From NCBI RefSeq assembly GCF_018143015.1, contig NC_054751.1, positions 17,097,292-17,161,291 of the forward strand: a stretch of DNA of 64,000 bases. Direction: 5' to 3'. Below are positions 34,701-44,736 of this stretch, in pieces (the stretch's first letter is position 1; each line of letters opens with the position of its first letter). The position numbers were made by a program, and so were the translations under genes. Source of the DNA: Lytechinus variegatus. Lineage: Eukaryota; Echinodermata; Echinoidea; Temnopleuroida; Toxopneustidae. The notes beneath the pieces are model-generated. The model ran no database searches. It was not told the origin of the DNA and was given only the letters and a program-made list of their open reading frames with translations.

Positions 34701-37700
34701 AAAAAAACATTCAGATGTGAATGAACAAAATTTATGTGAATCAATTCTTATGGTAGACAATAATGTAAGTATAATATATTTTTGATGGAAATGACTGAAC
34801 ACCTCTACTATTTGATTAAAAATCATCTTATGTTTTTTTTTTTACAGAGACAGATTTTCCTACCTCTCTGAACACAAGAACTCCAAGGCAATATGGCTGA
34901 CAAGCTTTGGGTATGTTTCATTTCTGACATGTTTAATCCTAATAGCTGATTGGGGAGAGGGGTTCTAGCTTTTAAACGGAAAGTACATGTACAACCTCGT
35001 AACCAGTTGGTTTTTATCAAAGAAAGAATACTTGGAGAAAGTTTAATAAAAAATATTTCAAATAATACTGGGAGATATTGATTTTTACATTTTTAACGAT
35101 TTGTGACATCATATATGCAAGCAGACCCTGTATCATGTACCGGGAATATAGATTTCAGAAATTCAAATTTTTTCTTTAATGGGAAGTGATTAATAAAAGT
35201 ATTTTACTTAGAATCGGGCATGAAATAATGCGCATGATGAAATATTTCCATCGCACAAATAAAATCACTTTCACTTTTTTATTGAAGATTTTTTTTTAAT
35301 ATCATATAACATATGGAGGAGCTGAATGCTCCTCTGTGACATCACAAAATCAAAGCTGTAAAATTCATAACTGTTAGATTATTAAACTCACGGAAGGTGC
35401 AAGGTTGTCTGCATGTATTACAGTAAAATGGCACATATCAGAAGCAGGAATGAATTGCAATGCTGTAGGGCTACCTTTATGATAATACAGTGGTGCTCGA
35501 AAGTTAGTGAACCAGCCCCACCAGAAAATGGAACATACTTTTAAAGTGTTCAAGTTCTGCCACATTTTAAACATTTAACTGTGTAGTCAGGTGATAAAAG
35601 TAATAAAGTTCGTTTCTACATTGTAGAGTTGTTGTCTTCATTCAACACTCTAAATGAAGGAATGCATTTTGTGGTGGGGTTTACTCACTTTTGAGCACAA
35701 CTGCATACATGTAAATAGCAAAAATAGCTTCGACAACAAGAACAGTCGGCATTTACATTTATATGGCACCATCAATCTAGGTATAGTCTTTTCTGAGGCA
35801 CATTGTCCTGGATTAAGCTCAACCTGCCAGTCCCAGTGCTTGGTGCATTCAAGGAATTATCCTACCGAGTACCAAGACATCACCTGGGTTGAGAGCAGCA
35901 CAATCCGGGCAGATTTCTTGATAAAGGAACACATGCCATGGGGGGGGATTTGACCCCATGATCCTCTAATTGAAAAACTAGTGTCAGAATCATTAGATTA
36001 TAACACACACTTTAATGGACCTTCTTGGTTTGGAAAACTGGTAGCATGTGATCCGTTGAACATCATGGCCCGTATTCTGAAGTAGGGTTTGATTAAGACT
36101 CTGGTCTAAAGTTGTCGTAAACTATGGATAGTTAATTGTGACATACATGTAAATCTCTATTAACAGTAGAATTGGCTCATTTGACTCTCAAATCATTAAC
36201 TGTCTGGGTAGGATAAATAAGATAATTATCTTCACCAATAAAGAATTAGGAAAGAGCACAGTAAACATAAGAAACATCCCATGTGAATAAGTTTTGAAAT
36301 GTTTGGCTTCCCATAATTTTAGCACAGTGTTAGACCACAGTCTAAGTTAAACCTGAGTTCAGCGTACAGGCCTATGCGTATTCAAGAAATATTTTTTGAT
36401 TGGTGTTTGTATTTCATGACAGGCCAAAGCTAGAATGGGGCAACCAGGATACTATGTGGCCGGTCAGCAGGGGTGCCATGACGGCCACAGCCACCCCAAG
36501 AACAGAAGAGCTGTCTTCACCCAAGAAGAACTTTAGAAGTACTAAAGATGGCAAAAAGTAAGTTATTTTTGTTGTTTCTGCCCTAAAGAGCCCTTGCAGT
36601 CTCATAGGCATCTATAGGTTTCCTATTTCTTTTATAGATTTTTTTTTCTTTGAAAATGTCACTTAAAGGACAAGTCCACCCCAACAAAAAGTTGCTTTGA
36701 ATAAAAAGAGAAAAATCCAACAAGCATAACACTGAAAATTTCATCAAAATCGGATGTAAAATAAAGTTATAACATTTTAAAGTTTTGCTTAATTTCACAA
36801 AACAGTTACATGCACATCCTGACTGGTATGCAAATGAGGAGACTGATGACATCATCCACTCACTATTCTTTTGTATTTTATTATATAATATGAAATATTC
36901 TGATTTTATCCTCATTGTTAAGTGATACAACGATTAATTCCTCCTTGTACATGTGGAATTACCATTGTTTAATACTATATGGTTCAGTCAAGTTGGTCCT
37001 TATTGTAAAAATCTATGAAAAATGAAATATTGTATAATTCAAACAATAAAAAAAAAGATATAGTGAGTGATGGACATCACCAACTGACTCACCTAGTTGT
37101 GCATATCACTGTTTTGTGAAAAATAAGCGAAACTTTAAAATGTCTTAATAACTTTCATATTTTACATCCAATTTTGATGAAATTTTCAGCACTATGCTGG
37201 TTTGATTTTTCTCTATTTATTCAAGTCAGCAGTTTCCTGGGGTGGACTTGACCATTAAGCTTCAACAACGTATCTCATCTCTTTGGCTATATTAGGAACA
37301 GCTCTTAAATTGATAAAATTAGTACGAACAGCATCTGCATTGGACCCTTTGTTAACAAAGACTGATTTTGATGGTAGTAAACGAAAGAAAAAGAGAGAAC
37401 CCAGGAATTCCTTTGCCTGGTATACCAGAAACATGTAATTATTATGGGTAATGCATTTGACTCGGCGAAAATATAAATTGAGTTTCCAAAGTTATGAGCC
37501 TCCTCTTGCGAGATCTAATGGGAAAATATTATTTTTGTCTGTCTTGAAAATGTATTGGAAGGAGTCGATATAAACCTGCAATTTTAAAGGAACATTTATC
37601 AGTAAGAGGATTGCCAAAGAAAGTTAATGAATTTCAGGGCTGTCACGTTGAAAATGATTGTTTCCTTTAAAAATAAAATTCACTGTATCCTGTTGTTATA

Positions 37701-40700
37701 TAATGTGAAAAGTTGAATTAAAAAATAATTGATGATATGAATAATAAAAAGAAAACACATATGCTGCCGACAGCATATGCTGTGGACAGTGCATATGGTT
37801 TTGTTATCCCCCCATGTTTTGTGTTATTTATGTTTCAATAAGAACAAATCAAGGGGTAATACTGTGAACTAAATCTTGAAACAAAAATTCTACCAGTTGG
37901 TATGTGCTGTCTTCATTGTTGTTAAATTTTCTTTTGTTCTTCAGGAATATCCATGTATACAGCTGCGGCAGAAACTCGGTCATATGGGAAGTGAGCCCTC
38001 TAGCAATGAAAACATCTCCAACAGAAAGATTAGAGACGCTATCAAATTATAAAAGACCCCCGGCAGCTTTCAAAGAAGACAGGTATAAACACTGATTATA
38101 AAAAAGAGAAACAGAGACAGAAAGAGAGACAGAGACACACACACACGTACACAATGAAACAAAGAGAAGAGAGAGAGGGACAAAGGGAAGTGAGAATGAA
38201 AGAAAGTGAGAGGGGGAGTTTGATTTTTTTTTGGGGGGGGGATATTAAGGGGCACAGAGGGATTGTATGTGAGAAGAGGATATATTTAGAGGAAGAGGGG
38301 TAATTCAAATCAAAATAGATTTGGAATCGACAGAAGATGATGTAGTTTCAGGGGTAATATTATTTCAGTGCCACTAGGATCATGACCTTGGGTGCCCACT
38401 GGTCAGCCTCAAAGACCTTCATTGGCCTTGAATATATTTGTTTGTTTGTGAAGTATTCCATTTGTGCTGTTATGCAGAAATATGCATGACATAAAAGTGG
38501 TCTTGCTCTAAAAATAACAAAATGTAAGGCTTGTAGAATTAAGTACATGAAAAATGTATTGTCTAGCACTGCCTTCACCATTTTCCACTTTTTAGAATTA
38601 GTCTTTAAAGTCATCCCTTTAGAAACTTAAGTCATCTCCCCAAGCAATAAGCATACAGTGTAGTTATTCATTGTACTATTTTCCTTTCTACATGTGCCTC
38701 AGAATAGTTAACCTACTTTGTGGAGTTTATAAAGGCATCATGTTTATCATATAACAATCCCAAGTACAATGTTGTATTTTGTCATTGTCATAGACCCAGC
38801 CATGCCTTCAGCTGCGGTAGAAAATCCCCTATCTGGTACGTGAGTGAATCCGCCAAGAAGGCCATTGAAAAGGAACGACTGGAGTATCTTGCCAGACCGA
38901 AGACACCCCACAGAGATTTTGTAGAGCCAAGAGGAGTAAGTAATAAAACAGACCTTTGTCTACTAGTACTGGAGTTGATCTTGCAGAAGTTCTGGCCTAA
39001 ATCAGAGCAAGTTTTTAGACCTGGGGCCTGTTTCATAAAGAGTTACAACTTAACTGTTGCAACTTTGCCATTCTGGCAACTACCATGGAAACCTTGATTC
39101 TGATTGGCTGCTGAGGTAGTTGCCACAATTTTACAAAGTTACAACAGTTGTAACTTTTATAAAACAGGCCTCAGAACCCAGTTGCTTAAATTTACATGTA
39201 TTTCTGTGATAACTAACATGGTAACAGGGTATAACTTCCAATCAAAGCCAAGGATTCCATGGCAGTCGCCATTTGGTAGTAGACCTAAAGCTGCAGTAAC
39301 TTTTCTATCATGAGGCCTGGACAATGCAAGGCATACAGTACATGCTTGTCCATCAAAATCTAGTAGACAAGCCGGTCAAGTTGAATTTCTCCTGAAATTA
39401 ACAGATTCTGTCTTGCCTTAAAGGACATCCATTTTGTGTAGAATAGGCATACAGTTGCATGATGGGCACATTGCATGGGTCCACATTAGAAATTGGTGGA
39501 CCATTCGTGAACATTGTCAGCACTGAAAAGTGGTCTTTCTCCAACAGTATACAGAGGCCAGTGCTTCTTGGCTAATCAAAACCAAGTATTTCACTGTAAT
39601 TGTCGGCACTGACAATTTAATGTCGACAGCTTTCATGAAACGCCCCCCAGAAATATGTATTATCTTACCGCATACATCTTATACATGTCAAGCTAAATCT
39701 AGGCAACTCTGAAACAGCGAAACTACAAACGGTGGGTGCAAATTAAACACAGCCCACATGTATACCCTCTTCTATTTCTTAAGTCGTTTTCTTTTTTAAT
39801 GAACTGTAATACGGTGTAGGGTTTTGTATGGCAAACTGCCACCAGGCATACAGTTCAAATTTGTTTTTCCCTCCTTATACACTACAGATTGAAACTGTAG
39901 TAAGTGCAGGAGCAAAAAACGCCCGAGCATCTAGTCGGATTGAGATGCTAGCCAGACCCAAAAGTAGGCCTCCAGGACCGTTCAGGGAACCAAAATGGCC
40001 GGTAAGTATTTTATGTCTCAACGTTTTTTTAAATCTGGTTTTAGCTTTAGGAATCAGCAGCAAATGATGATATATTTTCGGCGATCAATTTTCCTGGTTT
40101 TACATCCCAATATGCAGTGAAGTTTGACTGCTGCACATAATTATTGTAGCAGATTTTTTTTTTTTTTTTTGAACCTGTAGGACTCAAGTGGACAAAACCA
40201 CAAGTATTTCCTCTTGAAATATAACTGCTTAATCCAATTTGAGAAATGATATCTTTATCTGGCTTGTACTTTGCAACTGCATTTTGAAGTCCCCCACCCC
40301 CAATAACTTTTCACGAAGAGCCTTAATATCATATTACAAAATACATGAGAGTGGAAAAAAAACTTTAATGATTATACATGTAACTTTACCAGTTTGGGAA
40401 ATACAATAACATAGCTTTTCAGCCAATTCTCTGGTAAAATCCGAGGCCATTCTATAAAGAAGTTGGAATAAATGTGATATGGTAAATACCATGGTAACAA
40501 ATGGTAATCAACATCAAGGTTCCATGTTAAGTAGCATAATTGCAAAATCACCATAATTTTCTTTATTAGATGGGCCCCTGCACATATTGTGCCTATTTTT
40601 GTTGTATCAGCATGTTTTGTTTATGAGTGTTTAAACTTAAGATTAAAAAAAATCAAAATATTCATCCAAAAATTGGCAATGCAATAATAACATACATGTA

Positions 40701-41213
40701 TAATCACTATTTTCCTACAGAAATTGTGTATTTTCTAAATTCTAAACTGATTCAATTTCCATTAAAGAAAACTGTGGAATGAAAAATGCTGCATTGAAAA
40801 CAAAATACTGATTATCTTCATTTTAAGAATAAAAGCGGATAGGAAAATTCTTTAAATAACCAACGTAGAGACTTTCTTTCAAGACAAAGAAAATCGCACT
40901 AAATCATTTCATTAATTTCCAGGTGTCGGATGTAGCAAAAGGAGCAAATGCAACTCCTCGCCAGCTGGAACTGGCCAAGCCCAAGAATGTTGCCGACGGT
41001 TACCAAGCCGATCGCCCCGTGCAGTGGTCCATCACCAGGGCAGCACGGCGGGCCAACGCGACCGGCCGTACCAACGAACTCTCCACACCCATCATGCGAG
41101 CTACCATGGACCATGTGCAATTCAATCCTGATGCTTTCATCGTCAGCGAAGCGGCTAAGAAAGCGCGGTGTCCGCAGAGAATCGAGGAACTTGCCCAGCC
41201 TCTTGTTCGGTAG
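23666..41213 (+). CDS. THEG: THEG/SPMAP2-like sperm microtubule-associated protein
   Basis: THEG (SPMAP2) proteins are testis- and sperm-flagellum-associated and built from short THEG repeats. Coding exons: 23666-23684 (tentative), 34271-34313, 34848-34910, 36423-36557, 37945-38082, 38794-38935, 39888-40001 and 40923-41213, ending at TAG. Phases match at every junction, giving about 314 residues (human THEG is 379). Seven repeats follow the pattern (W)xVSxxAxxAxxxxRxxxLAxPK: for example WPVSRGAMTATATPRTEEL, WYVSESAKKAIEKERLEYL and FIVSEAAKKARCPQRIEEL. The first five exon-encoded repeats are roughly one per exon, and the last exon holds three. The protein is basic, lacks membrane segments, and should act as a microtubule-bound structural component of the axoneme. 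THEG versus the paralogue THEGL is not resolved. Confidence 0.85.
24459..25544. mobile_element. Foldback inverted repeat interrupted by a poly-G element
   Basis: Outer ends GTGCGGGCCGGCGCC and GGCGCCGGCCCGCAC are inverted. The arms share ACCCATA, ACAAGGGTAGATTATGGTC, GTGAAAACAGAAATTATGCA and AGACTGGAACCTCAA. The left arm has a 25-base unit (around TATATGGATGAAGGTCTATC) repeated three times at 24590-24655; the right arm repeats the palindrome-centre flank twice. A separate element at 24684-25213 sits at the centre. Confidence 0.75.
24684..25213. mobile_element. Poly-G/poly-C ended DNA element, 8-bp target duplication
   Basis: Begins CCCAGGGGGGGGCACTT and ends GTGCCCCCC...CCCGGG (inverse), flanked by GTTCTCTC at 24676-24683 and 25214-25221. 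Internal sequence has scattered GTTCCAAGG words and no transposase. Same architecture as 28178-28740, although interiors differ. Confidence 0.82.
25798..25934. mobile_element. MITE with 'caggggccgcgg' termini
   Basis: Left CAGGGGCCGCGGAATGG and right GGTTCTGCGGCCCCTG are inverted; the interior has GGTCATTTTTACGTTT and GGGCTGAAGCCCCCCC. The same interior words recur inside the arms of the foldback element at 50788-52918. Confidence 0.7.
25995..26249. mobile_element. MITE with 'gtcttacaaagagtt' termini, copy A
   Basis: Left GGGGCCCCGTCTTACAAAGA then TTGTGATTGATC; right GATCAATCCTAACTCTTTGT then AAGACTGGGCCCC. Copy B is at 53716-53991. Confidence 0.8.
28178..28740. mobile_element. Poly-G/poly-C ended DNA element with 8-bp target duplication
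   Basis: Element starts CCCGGGGGGGGGGGCACTT and ends in a run of over 30 C followed by GGG. Beyond the homopolymer, the ends pair: CGAGTGGATACCATGCGCGA at the left and its complement at the right. CCTATCTT flanks it at 28170-28177 and 28741-28748. The interior repeats a phrase like CCCTAAACACGTA(A/G)T several times. No reading frame. The 8-base duplication fits hAT-like or related superfamilies. Confidence 0.88.
30645..30790. repeat. GA/GAAA-rich microsatellite tract
   Basis: Purine run of GAGAGA, AAAGAAAG and GAAGGAAG words in the THEG-like intron. It produces spurious frames on both strands. Confidence 0.85.
31711..31801. repeat. Near-perfect 91-base hairpin
   Basis: Two arms of about 42 bases (left begins CTAGAATGTGGTCGCAGGAT; right ends with the complement) around a short loop near TGTCCAA. 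The one arm mismatch would still pair as G:U in RNA. It could be a tiny foldback MITE or a small-RNA precursor. Confidence 0.75.
33024..33037. promoter_or_regulatory. Perfect RFX X-box palindrome
   Basis: GTTGCCATGGCAAC is a full two-half-site match to the RFX X-box (GTNRCC then RGYAAC), flanked by C and G so that 16 bases are palindromic. RFX factors drive ciliary gene expression. It sits 1.2 kb upstream of the 34271 exon of the THEG-like sperm gene, within about 400 bases (32820-33200) of non-repetitive, GC-richer sequence that could be an enhancer or an alternative promoter. Function is inferred, not shown. Confidence 0.6.
34505..34632 (-). mobile_element. tRNA-derived SINE, truncated 3' part
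   Basis: Tail and body only: ATAATAATAAT, GGATTTATAAAGTGC, GCAAGGAATTACTCCTGCCG and GGGTACCCATT on the plus strand. The head is missing. It lies between THEG-like exons at 34271 and 34848. Confidence 0.65.
35740..35995 (-). mobile_element. tRNA-derived SINE, degraded minus-strand copy
   Basis: Retains TTTATATGGCACC, CAAGGAATTATCCTACCGAG, ACCTGGGTTGAGAGCAGCAC and a decayed head. In the THEG-like gene intron before exon 36423. Confidence 0.7.
36067..36372. mobile_element. MITE with 'ggcccgtattctgaag' termini
   Basis: Left GGCCCGTATTCTGAAGTAGG and TCTGGTCTAAA; right TTAGACCACAGTC and CTGAGTTCAGCGTACAGGCC, the inverse with mismatches. Ends 50 bases before the THEG-like exon at 36423. Confidence 0.7.
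36667..37254. mobile_element. TTAA-flanked foldback element (Kolobok/piggyBac-like MITE)
   Basis: Flanked by TTAA at 36663-36666 and 37255-37258. Termini AGGACAAGTCCACCCC and GGGGTGGACTTGACC are inverted. The inner arms also pair over about 150 bases (AAAATTTCATCAAAATCGGA at the left; TCCAATTTTGATGAAATTTT at the right). No coding capacity. TTAA duplication fits Kolobok or piggyBac. Confidence 0.82.
39023..39172. mobile_element. MITE with 'ggcctgtttcataaagagtt' termini
   Basis: Left GGGGCCTGTTTCATAAAGAG with TTACAACTTAACTGTTGCAA; right ACAACAGTTGTAACTTTTAT then AAAACAGGCCTC. Sits 90 bases after the THEG-like exon ending 38935. Confidence 0.75.
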
Positions 41214-42123
41214 AGGTCAACGCACTCTTTGAAAAAATGGCAATTTGACCTACTAACACTCCATTCGGACTTGCAGCTATGTTGTGGTGCAGGGGCGAAA
41301 ATCAATAAGCGATGGCACTGCATCAACTTATCCTCAGCAGGACTTTGCAATTTGAACATTTGCCAGGACATGATGGAAAACAAAATACCGATGAGTTGTC
41401 ATCGATTTTCAGATGGAACTCGGAAACCTATTTCAAATGAATTGAACAATATTGAGGAAGGAGAGGTTCGACTTATATTGGAAAAAGAGGATTGATGAAA
41501 GAAAACTGAATTTAGAATTTTACCCCATCCACTCACCCCCCCCCCAAAAAAAAACATTGAAAAAAAATGTTATTACACACAAAGATAAAATTGTACAATT
41601 GAGATATAACAGACAATTGGTTTTGAGACCTTTGCTTTTATTTATTCAAATATATCTAGGACATTTAATTTTCTTTTCTTTACCAACGTTTATATTCTTA
41701 CATAATTAAAGATGTTTTGCATTTATGTGTACATGTAAATCCAATAACCGAAATCTTGTTCTTGTTGAAATTAAACCTATAAAGTAAACAAAGATTTGCA
41801 TGACATTAAAGCAGAAATGAACTGTAAATTATGAAAGTATATTTGATAGATGATTTCAAGATAATTCTTTCATCATTGATATGAGACTAAATGAAATGAA
41901 AGCAAAAAAAATGTTTGTACATCTCACTTAAAATGTTTACTATGAAGTGATTGATTTTCAAGATATTGTCTTATGTTTTTTGAACCATAAAGTGTGCACA
42001 ATTGGATGAGAGTTTTATCTGATTTAAAAAAAATACCAAAATTCATTTTGGTAGATATAAGGAATGTGGTGAAATCTATGAATTTTGTTTCTTATCCAAG
42101 CATGCATAGTATACATGTACATT

Positions 42124-42218
42124 CTGGGGCATGTTGCATAAAATGCTGCCAACAAACTAAAATGCAAGCTCTTGATTGGCCAACAGGCAGGACCCAAAGT
42201 TTTATGCAACATCCCCAG
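42124..42218. mobile_element. 95-base hairpin MITE
   Basis: Ends CTGGGGCATGTTGCATAAAA and TTTTATGCAACATCCCCAG are inverse with one difference. Its GGGGCATGTTGCAT end recurs as a fragment near 33215. Confidence 0.75.
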
Positions 42219-42517
42219 TAGTGTGTAATAATTTAATGGTATTATATTAATATGTACAATAGTATTATCTATAAGTATTTGAAGAAAGTTTTAAAATGTG
42301 TGCAAACTTATGGAACTTTATAGTTTCTATTCGCATACTTGAAAAGCCAGTTAATGATTTCATATTCTTAAGAAATTGAGCATTAATGTGCACATCATTT
42401 TAACTGTTTGCAATTACAATTTACTCCGTCCATATATCAATATTTATGCAACTTTTATTTTTGTTTAGAAAGGGGAAAGCATATGGTATTGTGAATCCTG
42501 ATGTAGAGTCTGCACCT

Positions 42518-42656
42518 GAGGAGCATTTCACAAAACAAATAGCAAGTGATTTCTACTGACTACTGTTATAAGCTACTGTAAATACTTGCATCTGATTGGC
42601 TGAGAGCAAATTGGTCAGTGAAAATGACTGACAAAACTTTTCATGAAATGCTCCTC
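42518..42656. mobile_element. MITE with 'gaggagcatttca' termini
   Basis: Left GAGGAGCATTTCACAAAACA and right CTTTTCATGAAATGCTCCTC are inverse. Core has GTTATAAGCTACTG and CTTGCATCTGATTGGCT. A diverged relative is at 63010-63140. Confidence 0.75.
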
Positions 42657-43616
42657 CGATCTGTTTTGTATTTTATTCATGAATGAAATTATCCATGTAC
42701 AATGTACGTTAATCTTAAGGCTCTTCACATACATGTACAAATAATGTTGATTAAGCTTACACATATATACGAAAATACATATATATTGCATGAATTTCAT
42801 GTATAAAGTGAAATATTGATCGTCAGAAATGAATTCTTGATTTCTCAGACACAGTATGACTATAAAACTCAATCTTTACAAGACATGAATGTATGTGTAT
42901 GGGAGCTTGAACCTTGCTACCATATTGAAAATCATTTTTCATAAATAGTATTTTTGCTAAAAGAGAAATGCCAGTAGTTGCAGTAAACACTGATTTCATG
43001 AGAAAGTCTGTAAAACCTGGCTTGTCAGTATATCATCGAGGATCTAGATCTGGTACAGTCACATAAACGGAACTTTGTGAAATCTTGAAATCTACGCTGA
43101 AAAATAATATTCACACTGAAGATCAACACAGATAAGCGCACGTGGGACAGTGTATTATTATTGCTTTGAATGTCGTGCCCGACGCTTGACCCGAATCCTG
43201 TGTTTATTTGCTAATTTCTCAGCAATTACACAATTTCTTACAGAATCCATTGGCACATATTCTTTATTTATACAAACAGACACTTTGGTGGTCATTTCAT
43301 TGGATTCTGTACGAACTCATTACAAAAACTGGCATTTACATGTACCTTTAAATTATCAAATTAAAGGAAAGTAATTTTCTATAAATGAAGATCAATAGAG
43401 TATTGGGGCATTTTCCCCTTTTAGTAATGATTAATCATCACATGTGCTTCAGTGCTGTTTCTTTACAAGGTATGGGTGTACTTTACCAAGACATGTATGT
43501 ATTTTAAAATTCTTTGTTTAGGTTTTCACACATTATATTCACATCTCTGTATTATGTACACTGTTTAACATCATGGTTCACTTGCTGCATGTATCACAAT
43601 ATAGCACTGGACATAT

Positions 43617-43634
43617 TTTATTTATAGCAATAAA
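43617..43634. other. Back-to-back polyadenylation signals between convergent genes
   Basis: AATAAA on the plus strand (43629-43634) would serve the THEG-like gene (stop 41213), and AATAAA on the minus strand (complement of 43617-43622) would serve NOP16 (stop 44737). They lie six bases apart in the interval where the two genes converge. Leaders of 2.4 and 1.1 kb are plausible but not demonstrated, and AATAAA is common in AT-rich DNA. Confidence 0.3.
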
Positions 43635-44736
43635 TGTTTTTCACTGCATGTAACTTACAATCTGTGTTCACATCGTCTTTGAGAGTTCAGTTGAAAAATA
43701 TGAATAAGTGACAAGAATACACTTGAATATTATTTCAATAATATTCCAACAGGGCATTTCATAGACAAAAAAGATAAAATGAATAAGTATATAATGCCTT
43801 TCTCTCAAGTCAAAATAAAAATATTACCGTAAAATGGATTTCTAGGAACTGGACACTTTTGAAGGGGAAACATCATTAACAGAGAAATCTTTTTGTATTC
43901 CAAATAACTACAATTCTAGTCTTTGCACAAAATAAATTTCTAATCTTAATCTTAACTATAAGAAATTAAACCACAGAAATATCAAGAATAGCATGTGGTA
44001 AAATACTTTCTTGTCAATGAATCGGTGTCTACTGTATGCATGCTTATCGAATATGCTTGAATATCAAAATGCGAAAGAGGAAAGAGCTACACGCACCAAC
44101 CCCCCCCCCCCAAATAAAAAATAAATAAAAGGCTTTAGTTTAAGAATATTTATATCTATAAGGCATCTTTACCATTTTGATCAAATGCACAAGGTGCTTA
44201 GAAAATAGCAAAAGCAAAAAACTAAAGAGAACAGAGAATTACAAGAAGACACCTTACAAATGAGGAAATCTGTCTGTCTTCAAACCTTTAGCCTCTGACA
44301 TGGGAGGATTAGCTGTTCTGCTGACATTTAACTTGTTTCTTTTATCATGGGCCCATCATGGTAAAAAATAGAAGCTACCATATCAAGAATAAAAGATTGG
44401 TGCTTCTTCTGTAGACTTCAATCCAAATGGGATTCGAAGGCCAAAATAGATTTGACAACAATAGATGAAAATCTGCATTGCACTCCGAATAAGCTGTTAT
44501 CCCGAAGAGACAAAATGCTTCTGATAGTCCCGAATCCTGTCATACCAGCTCAGAGACATATTTGTACAGTTGTTCCGGACTTCTTCATTCCATGCCCTTT
44601 GATACTGCACTTTGCTTATTGCAGCTCTTGAAAGATGTAACCTTGATTGTTTTTGAGTGTCCTGGATGTGGTCCTCACCTGTTGATAAGTCTGTTCTCTT
44701 GAACTAAAGTCATGTCTAATTAATTATCCTCACATG

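Larger units (their letters stand above)
41214..44736. other. Convergent intergenic region and 3' untranslated regions
   Basis: Between the THEG-like stop and the NOP16 stop. Holds two MITEs (42124-42218 and 42518-42656) and the facing AATAAA pair at 43617-43634. No supported exon. Confidence 0.6.
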
